Assembly (NCBI GenBank): GCA_964492485.1
Contig: CAZBKM010000012.1
Location: 29,319-93,318 of the forward strand
DNA: 64,000 bases
Direction of reading: 5' to 3'
DNA from: UBA5336 sp964492485
GTDB lineage: Bacteria; Pseudomonadota; Alphaproteobacteria; Caulobacterales; Hyphomonadaceae
The translations under genes and the position numbers were made by a program. Shown here in pieces: positions 52,728-60,972 of this stretch (its first letter is position 1; each line of letters opens with the position of its first letter). The notes below the pieces were generated by a model, which worked only from the letters and a program-made list of their open reading frames with translations, ran no database searches and was not told the DNA's origin.

Positions 52728-54152
52728 TCAGGGTGCGGGATCGGTCGTGGCTGTGGGGGCGTCCGGGCTCCCGGCGACACCGACCGGTGCACCGAGATCA
52801 CGGCGGATCCGGTCGATGCGCAGACGGACCCGCTCGAACGCATCAAGCTGCTCGCCATCCAGAACCCGGCCCGTCGGCAGTTTAAGCTGCATCGGGTTCA
52901 CCGCCTTCCCATCCTTGTGCACTTCATAGTGCAGGTGCGGTCCGGTCGAGGCACCGGTCGAACCGACATAGCCGATGATGTCGCCCTGGCGGACCCTGCG
53001 TCCCGCCCGGATGCCCGGTCCATAGCGCAGCATGTGCGCATAGGCCGTCTTGTAGCCATTGGCATGGCGCAGCCGCACGTAATTGCCGTAACCGCCATAC
53101 CGAGAGGCTCGTTCGACAACGCCATGGCCGGCCGCGAAGATCGGCGTGCCGCTGGGCGCGGCGAAATCCGTTCCCTTGTGCAGTCGGGTGTAGCCCGAGA
53201 TCGGGTGACGTCGGTATCCGAAATTCGACGACAGACGCGCCCCGTTGATGGGGGTCTTCATCAGGAACTTACGTGCGCTTTTCCCTTCCCGGTCATAATA
53301 GTCGGTGATCCGGTCATCGCTGGGCGTATGCCTGTAGAAGCCCCGTGAGAGCGCCTTGCCATCCAGTTCCGCATAGATCACGTCGCCTCGGCGGACGAGG
53401 TTGCCCTTTTCGTCGACGAACGTCTCGTAGACGATCTCGAACCGGTCGCCGGGGTGGATTTCCCTTTGGAAGTCGATGTCGTAGGCGAAGATCTGGGCAA
53501 AATCGACGACCTGCTGGTCGCCTGCGCCCGCCGCCAGAGCGGCGTCATAGATGCTGGTCTCGATGGTGCGCGCCACGCGCTCGTAGACCGGATCGAGCTT
53601 GGCCTGCAGCTTGGCCGCGTGATATCCGCCATCGCTGCGGCGGGTCACCACGAGGCTGAATTCGGGTGCGGTGCGAAGCGTCAGGCCGCGCAAGGGGGAC
53701 CCGTCTTCTGGGGAGTTGTCCGGCTCAAGGGTAATCACGGCCTCGACGCCGGGGCGCAGGCGGCGGGGATCGATAAGGTCATCGGCATAGAGGCTTTGCA
53801 GTGCGGCGTAGGTGTCGACCCGATCGGCACCCAGGCGCTCGATCAGATCGGCAAGCGTGTCGCGTGGCTGGAGCCGTCCGGACACGCGCGTCAGGGGCGG
53901 CAGGTCCACGGCGAACTCGGCCGAGCGCAGCGGCATGGTGGGCGCAACGGCGACGGCCACGGCGTCGAGCGTCGCGGCGGTCGGGGACGCTCCCTTGGCG
54001 GGCGCCATGGACAGGGCCACGCCGCCGATCACCGCCAGACCGGCGGCGGCCGTCAGGACACCGGCGAACCAGGTCAGCGCAGCACGGGCGCGGGAAGGGG
54101 CGGGAAACGACAAGCGCAGTCTCCTTGGATCGTCTGGGGTGCGCGGCGGCAT
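52728..54152 (-). CDS. M23 family murein endopeptidase
   Basis: 474 residues; the start is either ATG 54152 (used) or TTG 54185. N-terminal membrane anchor (about 27-50), a LysM/OapA-like region (about 90-140, LTRVSGRLQPRDTLADLIERLG), a Csd3-like middle domain, then the zinc peptidase with LHKGTDFAAPSGTPI and HLHYEVH, the H..D and HxH ligands. It hydrolyses peptidoglycan cross-links during growth or division. The YRxHP motif before the peptidase is typical of this subgroup. Confidence 0.92.
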   Translation of the reverse strand: MPPRTPDDPRRLRLSFPAPSRARAALTWFAGVLTAAAGLAVIGGVALSMAPAKGASPTAATLDAVAVAVAPTMPLRSAEFAVDLPPLTRVSGRLQPRDTLADLIERLGADRVDTYAALQSLYADDLIDPRRLRPGVEAVITLEPDNSPEDGSPLRGLTLRTAPEFSLVVTRRSDGGYHAAKLQAKLDPVYERVARTIETSIYDAALAAGAGDQQVVDFAQIFAYDIDFQREIHPGDRFEIVYETFVDEKGNLVRRGDVIYAELDGKALSRGFYRHTPSDDRITDYYDREGKSARKFLMKTPINGARLSSNFGYRRHPISGYTRLHKGTDFAAPSGTPIFAAGHGVVERASRYGGYGNYVRLRHANGYKTAYAHMLRYGPGIRAGRRVRQGDIIGYVGSTGASTGPHLHYEVHKDGKAVNPMQLKLPTGRVLDGEQLDAFERVRLRIDRIRRDLGAPVGVAGSPDAPTATTDPAP

Positions 54153-54359
54153 GCAAGGGACGCGCCGTCCCTTTGAGCGGTGCAATACGCCCTTCAGCTT
54201 AACATTCCGACTCAGCGGACGGTTTCAAGCGGAAAATCGCAGTAGGTCCATGGCCTGAGGTGCGCGGGCGCCTGTGCCAGGGGTTGAAGGCAGCATCGGG
54301 CCACCCATACTCCCCTCACCGGCCCGGGGTCGGCCGGCCACCGGGGAGACCGAGGTTCC

Positions 54360-54620
54360 ATGCGTCTATCGCTTCTCTTTGCGCTCGGCGCCGTGATCGT
54401 GCTGGCTGGCGTGGCGGCCGCCTCGGTGTGGGTCAGTACGGTGCTTGCGGGCGAGGTCAGCGGGCTTGGCTGGCTCGCCTACGGGTTGGGTGCAGGTCTA
54501 AGCCTCGCGGTGGGCGGAGGACTGTTTTTCCTGACGTTTTACAGTGCCCGGCATGGTTATGACGACCTCGACCGGGACTCCGAAACCGAGCCGTGGGACC
54601 CCGGTCCGCGCGGCGACTGA
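54360..54620 (+). CDS. small two-helix membrane protein
   Basis: 86 residues: two membrane helices (about 3-28 and 36-60) and an acidic cytoplasmic tail (YDDLDRDSETEPWDPGPRGD). Diverges from the M23 peptidase and precedes chpT by 66 nt. No family recognised; codon use is like its neighbours. Confidence 0.68.
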   Translation: MRLSLLFALGAVIVLAGVAAASVWVSTVLAGEVSGLGWLAYGLGAGLSLAVGGGLFFLTFYSARHGYDDLDRDSETEPWDPGPRGD

Positions 54621-54686
54621 TGTCAGGGCGTCCGCGACGGCGCGAATCTGGTAGACTTCGTCAAGTCCTGGAGGAGCTCTCGCGCC

Positions 54687-55328
54687 ATGATCGACCCCGC
54701 CCTGCTGTCGGCGTACATCGCATCGCGTATCTGTCACGACCTCGTTTCGCCGGTCTCCTCGGTGGCGTCTGCCATCGATTTCCTGAACGAACCTACGGAT
54801 TCGGAAATGCGCCAGCAGGCCGAGCAGCTCCTGCAGAAGGGGTCGGGGGATGCCGGTGCGCGCCTGCAGTTCCTGCGCTACGCGTTCGGATCGATGGGGC
54901 TTTCGGACGGGGCGGCCGACATTCACGAAGCCAAGTCGGTTACCGAGAATTTCGTCGCGACCCACAAGCCCACGGTCGCCTGGGACATCGAGACAGACCA
55001 TCTAAGCTATTCGCATGCACGTCTGATGATGAATCTTCTGATGATCGGGGTCGACTGCCTGCCGCGCGGCGGTACCCTCGGTGTCAGGATCCGCAACGAG
55101 GCCGAGGGCCTTTCCATCATCGTGGATGCCGCCGGCGATCGCGCCAAGCTGCGTGACGAGACCGCCTCGGCCGTGGAGGGGCAGGAGCCGGAAGGCGGCT
55201 GGTCGGCGCGCAACATCCAGCCCCTGTTCACGCGCATGCTCGCCGACGGCCTCGGCGCTGCGATCGCACTGCAGTCCGGCGAGGATCGCGTGATTGTTTC
55301 CGCCCGAGGTGTCCGCGCGGAGGGTTAG
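54687..55328 (+). CDS. chpT: histidine phosphotransferase ChpT
   Basis: 213 residues. Transfers phosphate from CckA to CtrA and CpdR in the cell-cycle phosphorelay. The phospho-acceptor is His17 in SRICHDLVSPVSS. The C-terminal pseudo-HATPase domain (about 85-210) ends LGAAIALQSGEDRV without ATP-binding motifs. SD is GGAGGAG. It is followed by a response regulator and cheR, and ctrA is 7.6 kb downstream. Confidence 0.92.
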   Translation: MIDPALLSAYIASRICHDLVSPVSSVASAIDFLNEPTDSEMRQQAEQLLQKGSGDAGARLQFLRYAFGSMGLSDGAADIHEAKSVTENFVATHKPTVAWDIETDHLSYSHARLMMNLLMIGVDCLPRGGTLGVRIRNEAEGLSIIVDAAGDRAKLRDETASAVEGQEPEGGWSARNIQPLFTRMLADGLGAAIALQSGEDRVIVSARGVRAEG

Positions 55329-55414
55329 CAAAGTCGGCGACCCCGTTAAGGGATTCGTTACTCTGCAAGGACTAGGCGAAGACGGTCACGATACGGAACC
55401 GACGGGCGAACAAC

Positions 55415-55783
55415 ATGGCGAAACGCTGCCTCATCGTCGATGACAGCCGGGTGGTCCGGAAGGTCGCGAGCCGAATCATCGCCGATCTCTCCTTCGAGAT
55501 CATCGAGGCGGCCGACGGGGCAGAGGCCTTGAAAAGCTGTCGCGAGCGGATGCCGGATGCGGTGCTTCTGGACTGGAACATGCCTGTCATGAACGGATTG
55601 GATTTCCTGCGCGCGCTGCGCCGCGAAACCGACGGGGAACGCCCGGTCGTGGTGTTCTGCTCGACCGAAAACGATGCTGAACATATCGCCGAAGCCCTGC
55701 GCTCGGGAGCGGACGAATTCATCATGAAACCGTTCGACGCCGAGATCATCGAAAGCAAGTTTTCCGAAGTCGGGCTCATTTGA
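55415..55783 (+). CDS. single-domain response regulator (CheY-like)
   Basis: 122 residues, a receiver domain only. Acidic pair Asp9-Asp10, phospho-site Asp53 in LLDWNMPVM, Thr84 in CSTEND and Lys105 in MKPF. Located between chpT and cheR, so it could serve either chemotaxis or the cell-cycle phosphorelay. The -NMPVMNG pattern fits CheY-type proteins. Confidence 0.9.
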   Translation: MAKRCLIVDDSRVVRKVASRIIADLSFEIIEAADGAEALKSCRERMPDAVLLDWNMPVMNGLDFLRALRRETDGERPVVVFCSTENDAEHIAEALRSGADEFIMKPFDAEIIESKFSEVGLI

Positions 55784-55789
55784 GAAATC

Positions 55790-55815
55790 TTAACGAAAGT
55801 GACCACACGCTTAAC
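55790..55815 (+). promoter_or_regulatory. two TTAAC half-sites upstream of cheR
   Basis: TTAAC at 55790-55794 and 55811-55815, same orientation and 21 bp apart (two helical turns). TTAAC is the CtrA half-site. Suggestive only. Confidence 0.35.
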
Positions 55816-55846
55816 GCGGGACGGCGGACGTGCCCGGGAGCAAGCG

Positions 55847-56686
55847 ATGCGAGAGTCGACATTCGAGGCGCTGGCGGGTCTGGCGCTGAAGGCGACGGGT
55901 CAGTTCATTTCACCCACGCGGGCCTACCTCGTGGAGGCGCGCCTGGCGCATATCGTGCGACGCGAGGGGTTCGGATCGACCGATGACCTGGCCGATTGCC
56001 TGAAGGCTAGACCCAATCCCGTTTTCGAGGCCGAGATTGTCGCCGCGCTCCTGAGCCATGAATCCTGGTTCTTCCGCGAGCGCGACACGCTGGAGCGGGT
56101 GGTCGAGGAGGTCCTGCCAGACCGGCTCCGGGCGTCGAAGGCCGGACGGATCAAGATCTGGTGCGCCGGAGGGGCAAGCGGACAGGAAGCCTATTCGCTG
56201 GCCATCCGGCTGGCCGAACTGGCGCACACGCCGCTGGGCAAGGCGCGGGTCCAGATCCTGTCCACCGATGTCTGCCGCAAATCAACCGAGCAGGCCCGCG
56301 CTGGCCTGTATGGCCACTTCAACGTCCAGAAGGGGCTTTCCGTCCAGCGACTCCTGGAACACTTCGAGCGTCATGAGAGTGGCCAATGGCAGATCTCGGA
56401 AACGATGCGCGAGCGCGTCAGCTTCCGGGAACACAATCTGATGAAGGATTGCTCCGGACTGGGCCAGTTCGACGTGATCTTCTGTCGGCATGTTCTCGAC
56501 GGCATGGAGCGCCGGTGCCGCAGGGACCTGGCAGAACGGCTGGCGGGACAACTTGCCCCCGGCGGCGTCGTCCTGCTCGGCGAAGGCGAAACCCTGACCG
56601 GGCTGACCGAGGCGCTGGAACCGTCGCACCGCTACCGTGGCGGCTGGCAGGTTCCTGCCGTGCAGTCCACGCGCTCGGTGGCCTGA
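55847..56686 (+). CDS. cheR: chemotaxis protein methyltransferase CheR
   Basis: 279 residues from ATG 55847 (GGGAG 8 nt upstream). Methylates chemoreceptor glutamates with S-adenosylmethionine. N-terminal helical domain with LLSHESWFFRE, SAM pocket WCAGGASGQEAYSLAI, and ILSTDVCRKSTEQARAG. No receptor, cheA or cheB gene is near, so it is an orphan here, as seen for extra cheR copies in Caulobacter relatives. Confidence 0.92.
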   Translation: MRESTFEALAGLALKATGQFISPTRAYLVEARLAHIVRREGFGSTDDLADCLKARPNPVFEAEIVAALLSHESWFFRERDTLERVVEEVLPDRLRASKAGRIKIWCAGGASGQEAYSLAIRLAELAHTPLGKARVQILSTDVCRKSTEQARAGLYGHFNVQKGLSVQRLLEHFERHESGQWQISETMRERVSFREHNLMKDCSGLGQFDVIFCRHVLDGMERRCRRDLAERLAGQLAPGGVVLLGEGETLTGLTEALEPSHRYRGGWQVPAVQSTRSVA

Positions 56687-56778
56687 CCGGAGACCCCCCG
56701 GTGGCGGAACGGTCCGGAATGGCCTATATGCACGGCCTTGGGAGCTGCTCCGGGTCTTGAGCCCGGCGGGAGACAGAT

Positions 56779-57966
56779 ATGACCATGACCGAGTCCGCGG
56801 CCGCCCTGAACAGGGCGCAGCCGCTGAATTCTCTTGGCTTTGCGAAATCACCGGCCGAGACCCGCGTCGTTGCGGCGATGTCCGGCGGGGTAGACAGCTC
56901 CGTCGTGGCCGCGCTGCTGGCGTCGGAGGGCTACGACGTGGTGGGGATCACGCTCCAGCTCTACGACCATGGCGAGGCAATCCGCAAGAAGGGCGCCTGT
57001 TGTGCGGGTCAGGACATACACGATGCGCGCAATGTCGCCGACCGCATCGGCATCCCCCACTATGTGCTGGACTACGAGTCCCGCTTCAGGGAACAGGTGA
57101 TGGAGGATTTCGCCGACACCTACCTGGCCGGTGCGACGCCGATCCCGTGCATCCGCTGCAATCAGACGGTCAAGTTTTCCGATCTCCTGGCCACAGCCCG
57201 CGATCTGGGTGCCGACTGCCTGGCCACCGGTCATTACATCCAGCGCGTCGAGGGCGATGGCGGGCCGGAGCTGCATCGCGCGGTCGATGACAGCCGTGAC
57301 CAGTCCTATTTTCTGTTCGCCACAACCGACGAGCAGCTCGATTTCCTGCGGTTTCCGCTGGGCGGTCTGCCGAAGACGGAGGTGCGCGCCCTGGCCGAGC
57401 GGTTCGGGCTGGACGTGGCCGACAAGCCCGACAGTCAGGACATCTGTTTCGTGCCCGACGGCTCCTATGCCGATGTGGTGAAGCGTATCCGACCGGGTGC
57501 AGGGCGTGGTGGCGAGATCGTCCATATGGACGGTCGGGTCCTCGGCACCCATGACGGCGTGATCCATTTCACGGTCGGACAGCGCCGCGGCCTCGGTATT
57601 GCCGTGGGCGAACCGCTCTATGTCGTGCGGATCGATGCGGCCAGGCGCCGGGTGATCGTCGGCCCGAGGGAGGCATTGCTTACCGCCGGGCTGCTCATGG
57701 AGGAACTCAACTGGATCGGAACCGGAACGCTTTCCGCAGCCTGTGACCGAGGTGACGCCGTTCGCGCCCGCGTGCGGTCGACCCGTGAACCGGTTCCCGC
57801 CCATCTGGGCTGGCATGGCGAAACGCCGGCGGTGTACTTCGAGGCGCCAGAGGAGGGCGTCGCGAAGGGGCAAGCCTGTGTCCTTTACGATGCCGAGACG
57901 GGCCGCCGGGTTCTGGGCGGCGGCTTCATCCGCGAAACCCTGTCGCATGAGCGCACTGGGCGTTAA
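56779..57966 (+). CDS. mnmA: tRNA 2-thiouridine(34) synthase
   Basis: 395 residues. Thiolates U34 of tRNA-Glu, -Gln and -Lys. PP-loop SGGVDSS, catalytic cysteines in CIRCNQTVKFSDL and DSQDICFVPDG, and the C-terminal beta domain with GRVLGTHDGVIHFTVGQRRGLGI. It precedes sciP and the flagellar operon. Confidence 0.96.
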   Translation: MTMTESAAALNRAQPLNSLGFAKSPAETRVVAAMSGGVDSSVVAALLASEGYDVVGITLQLYDHGEAIRKKGACCAGQDIHDARNVADRIGIPHYVLDYESRFREQVMEDFADTYLAGATPIPCIRCNQTVKFSDLLATARDLGADCLATGHYIQRVEGDGGPELHRAVDDSRDQSYFLFATTDEQLDFLRFPLGGLPKTEVRALAERFGLDVADKPDSQDICFVPDGSYADVVKRIRPGAGRGGEIVHMDGRVLGTHDGVIHFTVGQRRGLGIAVGEPLYVVRIDAARRRVIVGPREALLTAGLLMEELNWIGTGTLSAACDRGDAVRARVRSTREPVPAHLGWHGETPAVYFEAPEEGVAKGQACVLYDAETGRRVLGGGFIRETLSHERTGR

Positions 57967-58040
57967 GACTAAAAAAACACGTCTAGCGCGAGTATGGTCA
58001 ACAGGGTCAATCCGGATCACGATGATTTTCGTGAAAACTG

Positions 58041-58050
58041 ACCGATCGGT
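58041..58050. promoter_or_regulatory. palindrome ACCGATCGGT upstream of sciP
   Basis: A perfect 10-bp palindrome extended by CTG and TTTCAG flanks, 90 nt upstream of the sciP start. May be an operator; the protein is unknown. Confidence 0.3.
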
Positions 58051-58139
58051 TTCAGCGAGGTCTTAAAGCCCCTCGGCTACATCTGTCGCACGGCGCGCAA
58101 GAAGGCGGGCCTTGGCAGATCCCAGACGAGGGCAGTCAG

Positions 58140-58433
58140 ATGGAAAAGCAAGAGGCTCGCATTGTCAGCGTTCCCGGCCCGAATGGCCGTGCCCTGACAC
58201 TCGATGACCTTCCCCCTCCCAGCATCAAGCGGTGGGTGACCCGGCGCAAAGCCGAAGTTGTCGCTGCGGTGGTGGGAGGTCTACTCAGTCGTGACGAAGC
58301 TATTCGTCGATACGGATTGAGCGACGAAGAGTTTTCGGCCTGGGAGCGTCTGTACTCCCGACATGGGACAAAGGGACTGCGTGCAACGCGCGTTCAGCAG
58401 TATCGAAGCCCTTACCCGAAAGTCGTGAATTAA
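58140..58433 (+). CDS. sciP: CtrA inhibitory protein SciP (DUF1153)
   Basis: 97 residues of DUF1153. In Caulobacter, SciP binds CtrA at promoters and blocks its recruitment of RNA polymerase in swarmer cells. Features: LTLDDLPPPSIKRWVTRRKAEVV, then the helix-turn-helix LSRDEAIRRYGLSDEEFSAWERLY and the tail TRVQQYR. Its stop codon overlaps a CtrA-like box facing the flagellar operon. Confidence 0.93.
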   Translation: MEKQEARIVSVPGPNGRALTLDDLPPPSIKRWVTRRKAEVVAAVVGGLLSRDEAIRRYGLSDEEFSAWERLYSRHGTKGLRATRVQQYRSPYPKVVN

Positions 58434-58444
58434 TAACAGATTTA
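58430..58444 (+). promoter_or_regulatory. CtrA-like box before the flagellar operon
   Basis: TTAA (58430-58433), 7 nt, TTTA (58441-58444), seven of eight bases of TTAA-N7-TTAA, 63 nt upstream of the fliF-like ATG. It includes the sciP stop codon. Confidence 0.45.
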
Positions 58445-58507
58445 CTCGGGCCGCATAGTCGGAATACACGGACGAACCGTCAGGTGGCGTCCTTGTGGAG
58501 TGTGCCC

Positions 58508-59227
58508 ATGGCCCGTTTCCCCTTGTCGAAGGCTCCGCTGGTCCTGGCGCGAACCCGGGCGCTCGCGCTGTTGGCGCTGGTGCTGAGCCTTCTTCTGGTG
58601 TCGCTGCACCTTGGAGAGGTTCTGGCGCCGTCCGTGGCCTCCTCGCCAAGGGCTGAGATCGGTGTCGAGGCGGATCCCGCACCCTCGGCCGAGCGCCTTC
58701 TCGCCACGCTGGCAGGGCCCGGAGCGGTTCGCGTCATGATCCATGGTGATCGCGACGGGACCCGGTCGATCCTTGTCCTTCTGGACACGCGCGTGCCTGC
58801 GACCGAGCGGCTCGATCGCGCGACCCTCGCCGACCTGTTGTCTGCCGCCGGACGTTTCGCTCCCGAAGCGGGAGACCGACTGAACGTGCTGCGTGCGCCG
58901 TTTGCTACGCCCAGGTCGGACGCGCCGGGCCTGGGGGCCATCCTGGAACTGGCTGGCCTGGCCCTGCTCGCGAGCCTCGCGCTTGCCTGGTGCGTCGCAG
59001 CCTGGCTTGCGGTCGAAGCGCCGGAGGCAGCCTCTGCGCGGCCCGGTCGCGATGGGACCGACATCCGGCCGGCCTCGGCGGGCGCCTCCAGCGATCGCGG
59101 ACCCGCTTATGGCGGTCAGCTCAGGCCGGAGCTTGTCCAGCGCGGCCGCGACACGCTGCGGGCCGACCCTGCGAAGGCGGCCGGCATCCTGCGTAGCTGG
59201 ATCGCAGCCCCCCGGAGGGCGATCTGA
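58508..59227 (+). CDS. minimal FliF-like MS-ring protein
   Basis: 239 residues, less than half the usual 530-580. The ATG at 58508 has GTGGAG 7 nt upstream. Layout: helix 1 (about 17-36), a periplasmic segment, helix 2 (about 144-168) and a cytoplasmic tail. Residues 60-80 (AERLLATLAGPGAVRVMIHG) align with the start of ring-building motif RBM3, and 88-132 (ILVLLDTRVPATE.., GDRLNVLRAPFA) with its end. The beta-collar insertion between them, and all of RBM1 and RBM2, are absent. The tail PELVQRGRDTLRADPAKAAGILRSW keeps the FliG-binding pattern. The frame is intact and overlaps fliG (TGATG), so this is a stable reduced form, not a pseudogene. Confidence 0.72.
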   Translation: MARFPLSKAPLVLARTRALALLALVLSLLLVSLHLGEVLAPSVASSPRAEIGVEADPAPSAERLLATLAGPGAVRVMIHGDRDGTRSILVLLDTRVPATERLDRATLADLLSAAGRFAPEAGDRLNVLRAPFATPRSDAPGLGAILELAGLALLASLALAWCVAAWLAVEAPEAASARPGRDGTDIRPASAGASSDRGPAYGGQLRPELVQRGRDTLRADPAKAAGILRSWIAAPRRAI

Positions 59228-60141
59228 TGTCGGCGATCCACGGGGGTCTCGACCGCGCAGCGCGGCTCATGCGCCAGCTCGGCGCCGATGCCGCACCGGT
59301 ATGGTCACGATTGACAGAGTCCGAAGCGCGGGCGATCTGCGATCGCATGGATCATCTGCCGACGGATCAACTCGCCGACGACGAGGCCGCCCTGGAAGCC
59401 TTTGTGGCCGCTGCGGGCGATACGTTGCAGGCAGCGGCACCGGCCGCGCGCCCCGATGTCTGGGATTGTCTGTCGGGTCTGCCGACGGGTGACGTGGCGG
59501 CGCTTGTGGGAGATCAGAGCCCGCAGGTGGCCGCCTATATCCTGACGAGGTTGGCGCCGAGGCAGGCGGCAAGCGTCATTCGCCTGCTGCCACGTGGTCA
59601 GGCGCTCGCCATCCTGCGCCGCATGGTTCGCCTCGCGCCGCCGAAACCGCCGATCATCGCGGCGATCGCCGAGAGCGTTTCGCGCGCTGCAGAGCGCCTG
59701 AAGGCGTTGGGCGCCAGCGAGGGAGAGGATCACCTTGCCCGGATCTTCGAGACGCTGGATCCAGAGACCGAGGAGGCCTTCCTGACGGCCCTGGAGGCCG
59801 AGCGGCCGGGCACGCGCGATGCCGTCGAGGCCCGGATGCTGACATTCGGGGAAATAGCCCGCTTCGATGCGGCCGGCTTGCAGACGTTTCTCATGGCGGC
59901 TGACCGATCCGATCTGGCCCTGGCGTTGAAGGGGCTCGAGCCGGATCTCGCGCGTGTCTTCTTCGCGAACATGACCCAGCGCGCCGGTCAGGTGCTTCGC
60001 GAGGAGATCGAACTGCTGGGTGCCGTGCCCCGCGGGGACGTGGCGGCGGCACGCGACCGGCTGGCCGCCACGGCGCGGCGCCTCATCGCGGAAGGCGAGA
60101 TTCGTCCGGGTGATGTGCAGGACACGGATCTGGTGGAATGA
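59227..60141 (+). CDS. fliG: flagellar motor switch protein FliG
   Basis: 304 residues, shorter than the usual 330-340. Three regions: an N-domain for FliF contact (about 8-65), a middle domain (about 78-155) with DQSPQ in place of EHPQ, and a C-domain (about 205-292) with LALALKG, FFANMTQRAGQVLREEIELLG and RRLIAEGEI. In the torque helix the usual DDRxIQ reads DAAGLQ (214-219), so the charged Arg that meets the stator is Ala. It is a recognisable FliG, but whether it still generates torque is open. Confidence 0.88.
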   Translation: MSAIHGGLDRAARLMRQLGADAAPVWSRLTESEARAICDRMDHLPTDQLADDEAALEAFVAAAGDTLQAAAPAARPDVWDCLSGLPTGDVAALVGDQSPQVAAYILTRLAPRQAASVIRLLPRGQALAILRRMVRLAPPKPPIIAAIAESVSRAAERLKALGASEGEDHLARIFETLDPETEEAFLTALEAERPGTRDAVEARMLTFGEIARFDAAGLQTFLMAADRSDLALALKGLEPDLARVFFANMTQRAGQVLREEIELLGAVPRGDVAAARDRLAATARRLIAEGEIRPGDVQDTDLVE

Positions 60142-60563
60142 CCCGGCGCCACGTCAAGTCCCTCCAGCCCTTCGCGTTCCGGCCCGATTTCGCGCCGCAG
60201 CCCGCTGCCAGCGAGGCCGTCGCCGTGGATGACACGGTGCGGCTGAGCCGCGCCGATTACACGGCGCTCGTCCAGGACGTGACGACGCGTGAGGCCGAGG
60301 CGGCGCGCGCACCGCTGGAGGCCGAGGCGCTGGCGCGTCTCGAGGCGGCCTTGCTGCGGATGGAGCATGCGACCTGCGCCTTCTCGGACCTGGCGGCGGC
60401 GCTTGCCCGTCTGGCGGGGGATGGGCGGCTGCCGGTGGACCTGGCTGAGCGGGCCGAACGCGCGGCACGCGCCCTGCGCGACGGACAGGGCGATCTGTTT
60501 GCCGCCTGTAAACCCTTCTGCCGCCACTGTGATCTGCCGGCCGACTCTGGATTGCTGACATGA
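60138..60563 (+). CDS. short FliH-like protein
   Basis: 141 residues, against about 200-240 for FliH. Position between fliG and fliN, the N-terminal RPDF patch and a long Ala/Glu/Arg helix (about 50-115) fit FliH, the regulator of the export ATPase FliI. The C-terminal FliI-binding domain is missing. Instead it ends in a cysteine cluster CKPFCRHC (124-131), which could bind metal. Identification rests mainly on gene order. ATGA overlaps with both neighbours. Confidence 0.55.
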   Translation: MTRRHVKSLQPFAFRPDFAPQPAASEAVAVDDTVRLSRADYTALVQDVTTREAEAARAPLEAEALARLEAALLRMEHATCAFSDLAAALARLAGDGRLPVDLAERAERAARALRDGQGDLFAACKPFCRHCDLPADSGLLT

Positions 60564-60826
60564 CCTCATCTGCAAACCCCGCCCTGGCGCGCACCATGAT
60601 GGATGTTCCCGTCCGTGTGGACGTGGTTCTGGGCGAGGTGCGGATGCCGGTCGAAGAGTTGCTCGCCATGACTCCCGGCGCCGTCGTCGCTCTTGAACGG
60701 GCGGTCAGCGATGACGTGGACATCTACGTGTCCGACCGGCTGATGGCCCGTGGCAAGCTGGTCGTCGCCGACGGCGACCTGGGGGTCACCCTCTCGGAAA
60801 TCATCGACGCGCGGGTCGCAGCCTGA
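60560..60826 (+). CDS. fliN: flagellar motor switch protein FliN
   Basis: 88 residues, a complete SpoA domain: MDVPVRVDVVLGEVRMPVEELLAMTPGAVV, then VDIYVSDRLMARGKLVVADGDLGVTLSEI. Forms the lower C-ring in flagella. ATGA overlap with the FliH-like gene; followed by a 146-nt gap before flhF. Confidence 0.93.
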   Translation: MTSSANPALARTMMDVPVRVDVVLGEVRMPVEELLAMTPGAVVALERAVSDDVDIYVSDRLMARGKLVVADGDLGVTLSEIIDARVAA

Positions 60827-60972
60827 AACCTGTCTCCTGTCGGGGCGCAAGGCGATCCTAACAAGTGCAGAGATTTCGTTAACCTTTCTCCTGTCTGATC
60901 CGCGGGAACGATTTCGGGACGGGCGCCCGGCCCCGGATGGCCACGCGATTCTATCGGGAGAGGACCGCGCAC

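Noticed and set aside
54644..54648. GAATC before chpT as a CcrM control site
   Set aside because: GANTC is expected about once per 256 bases by chance, and there is no other promoter feature here.
55344..55361. TTAAGGGATTCGTTAC before the receiver gene as a full CtrA box
   Set aside because: The two halves are 8 bases apart rather than 7, so it does not match TTAA-N7-TTAA.
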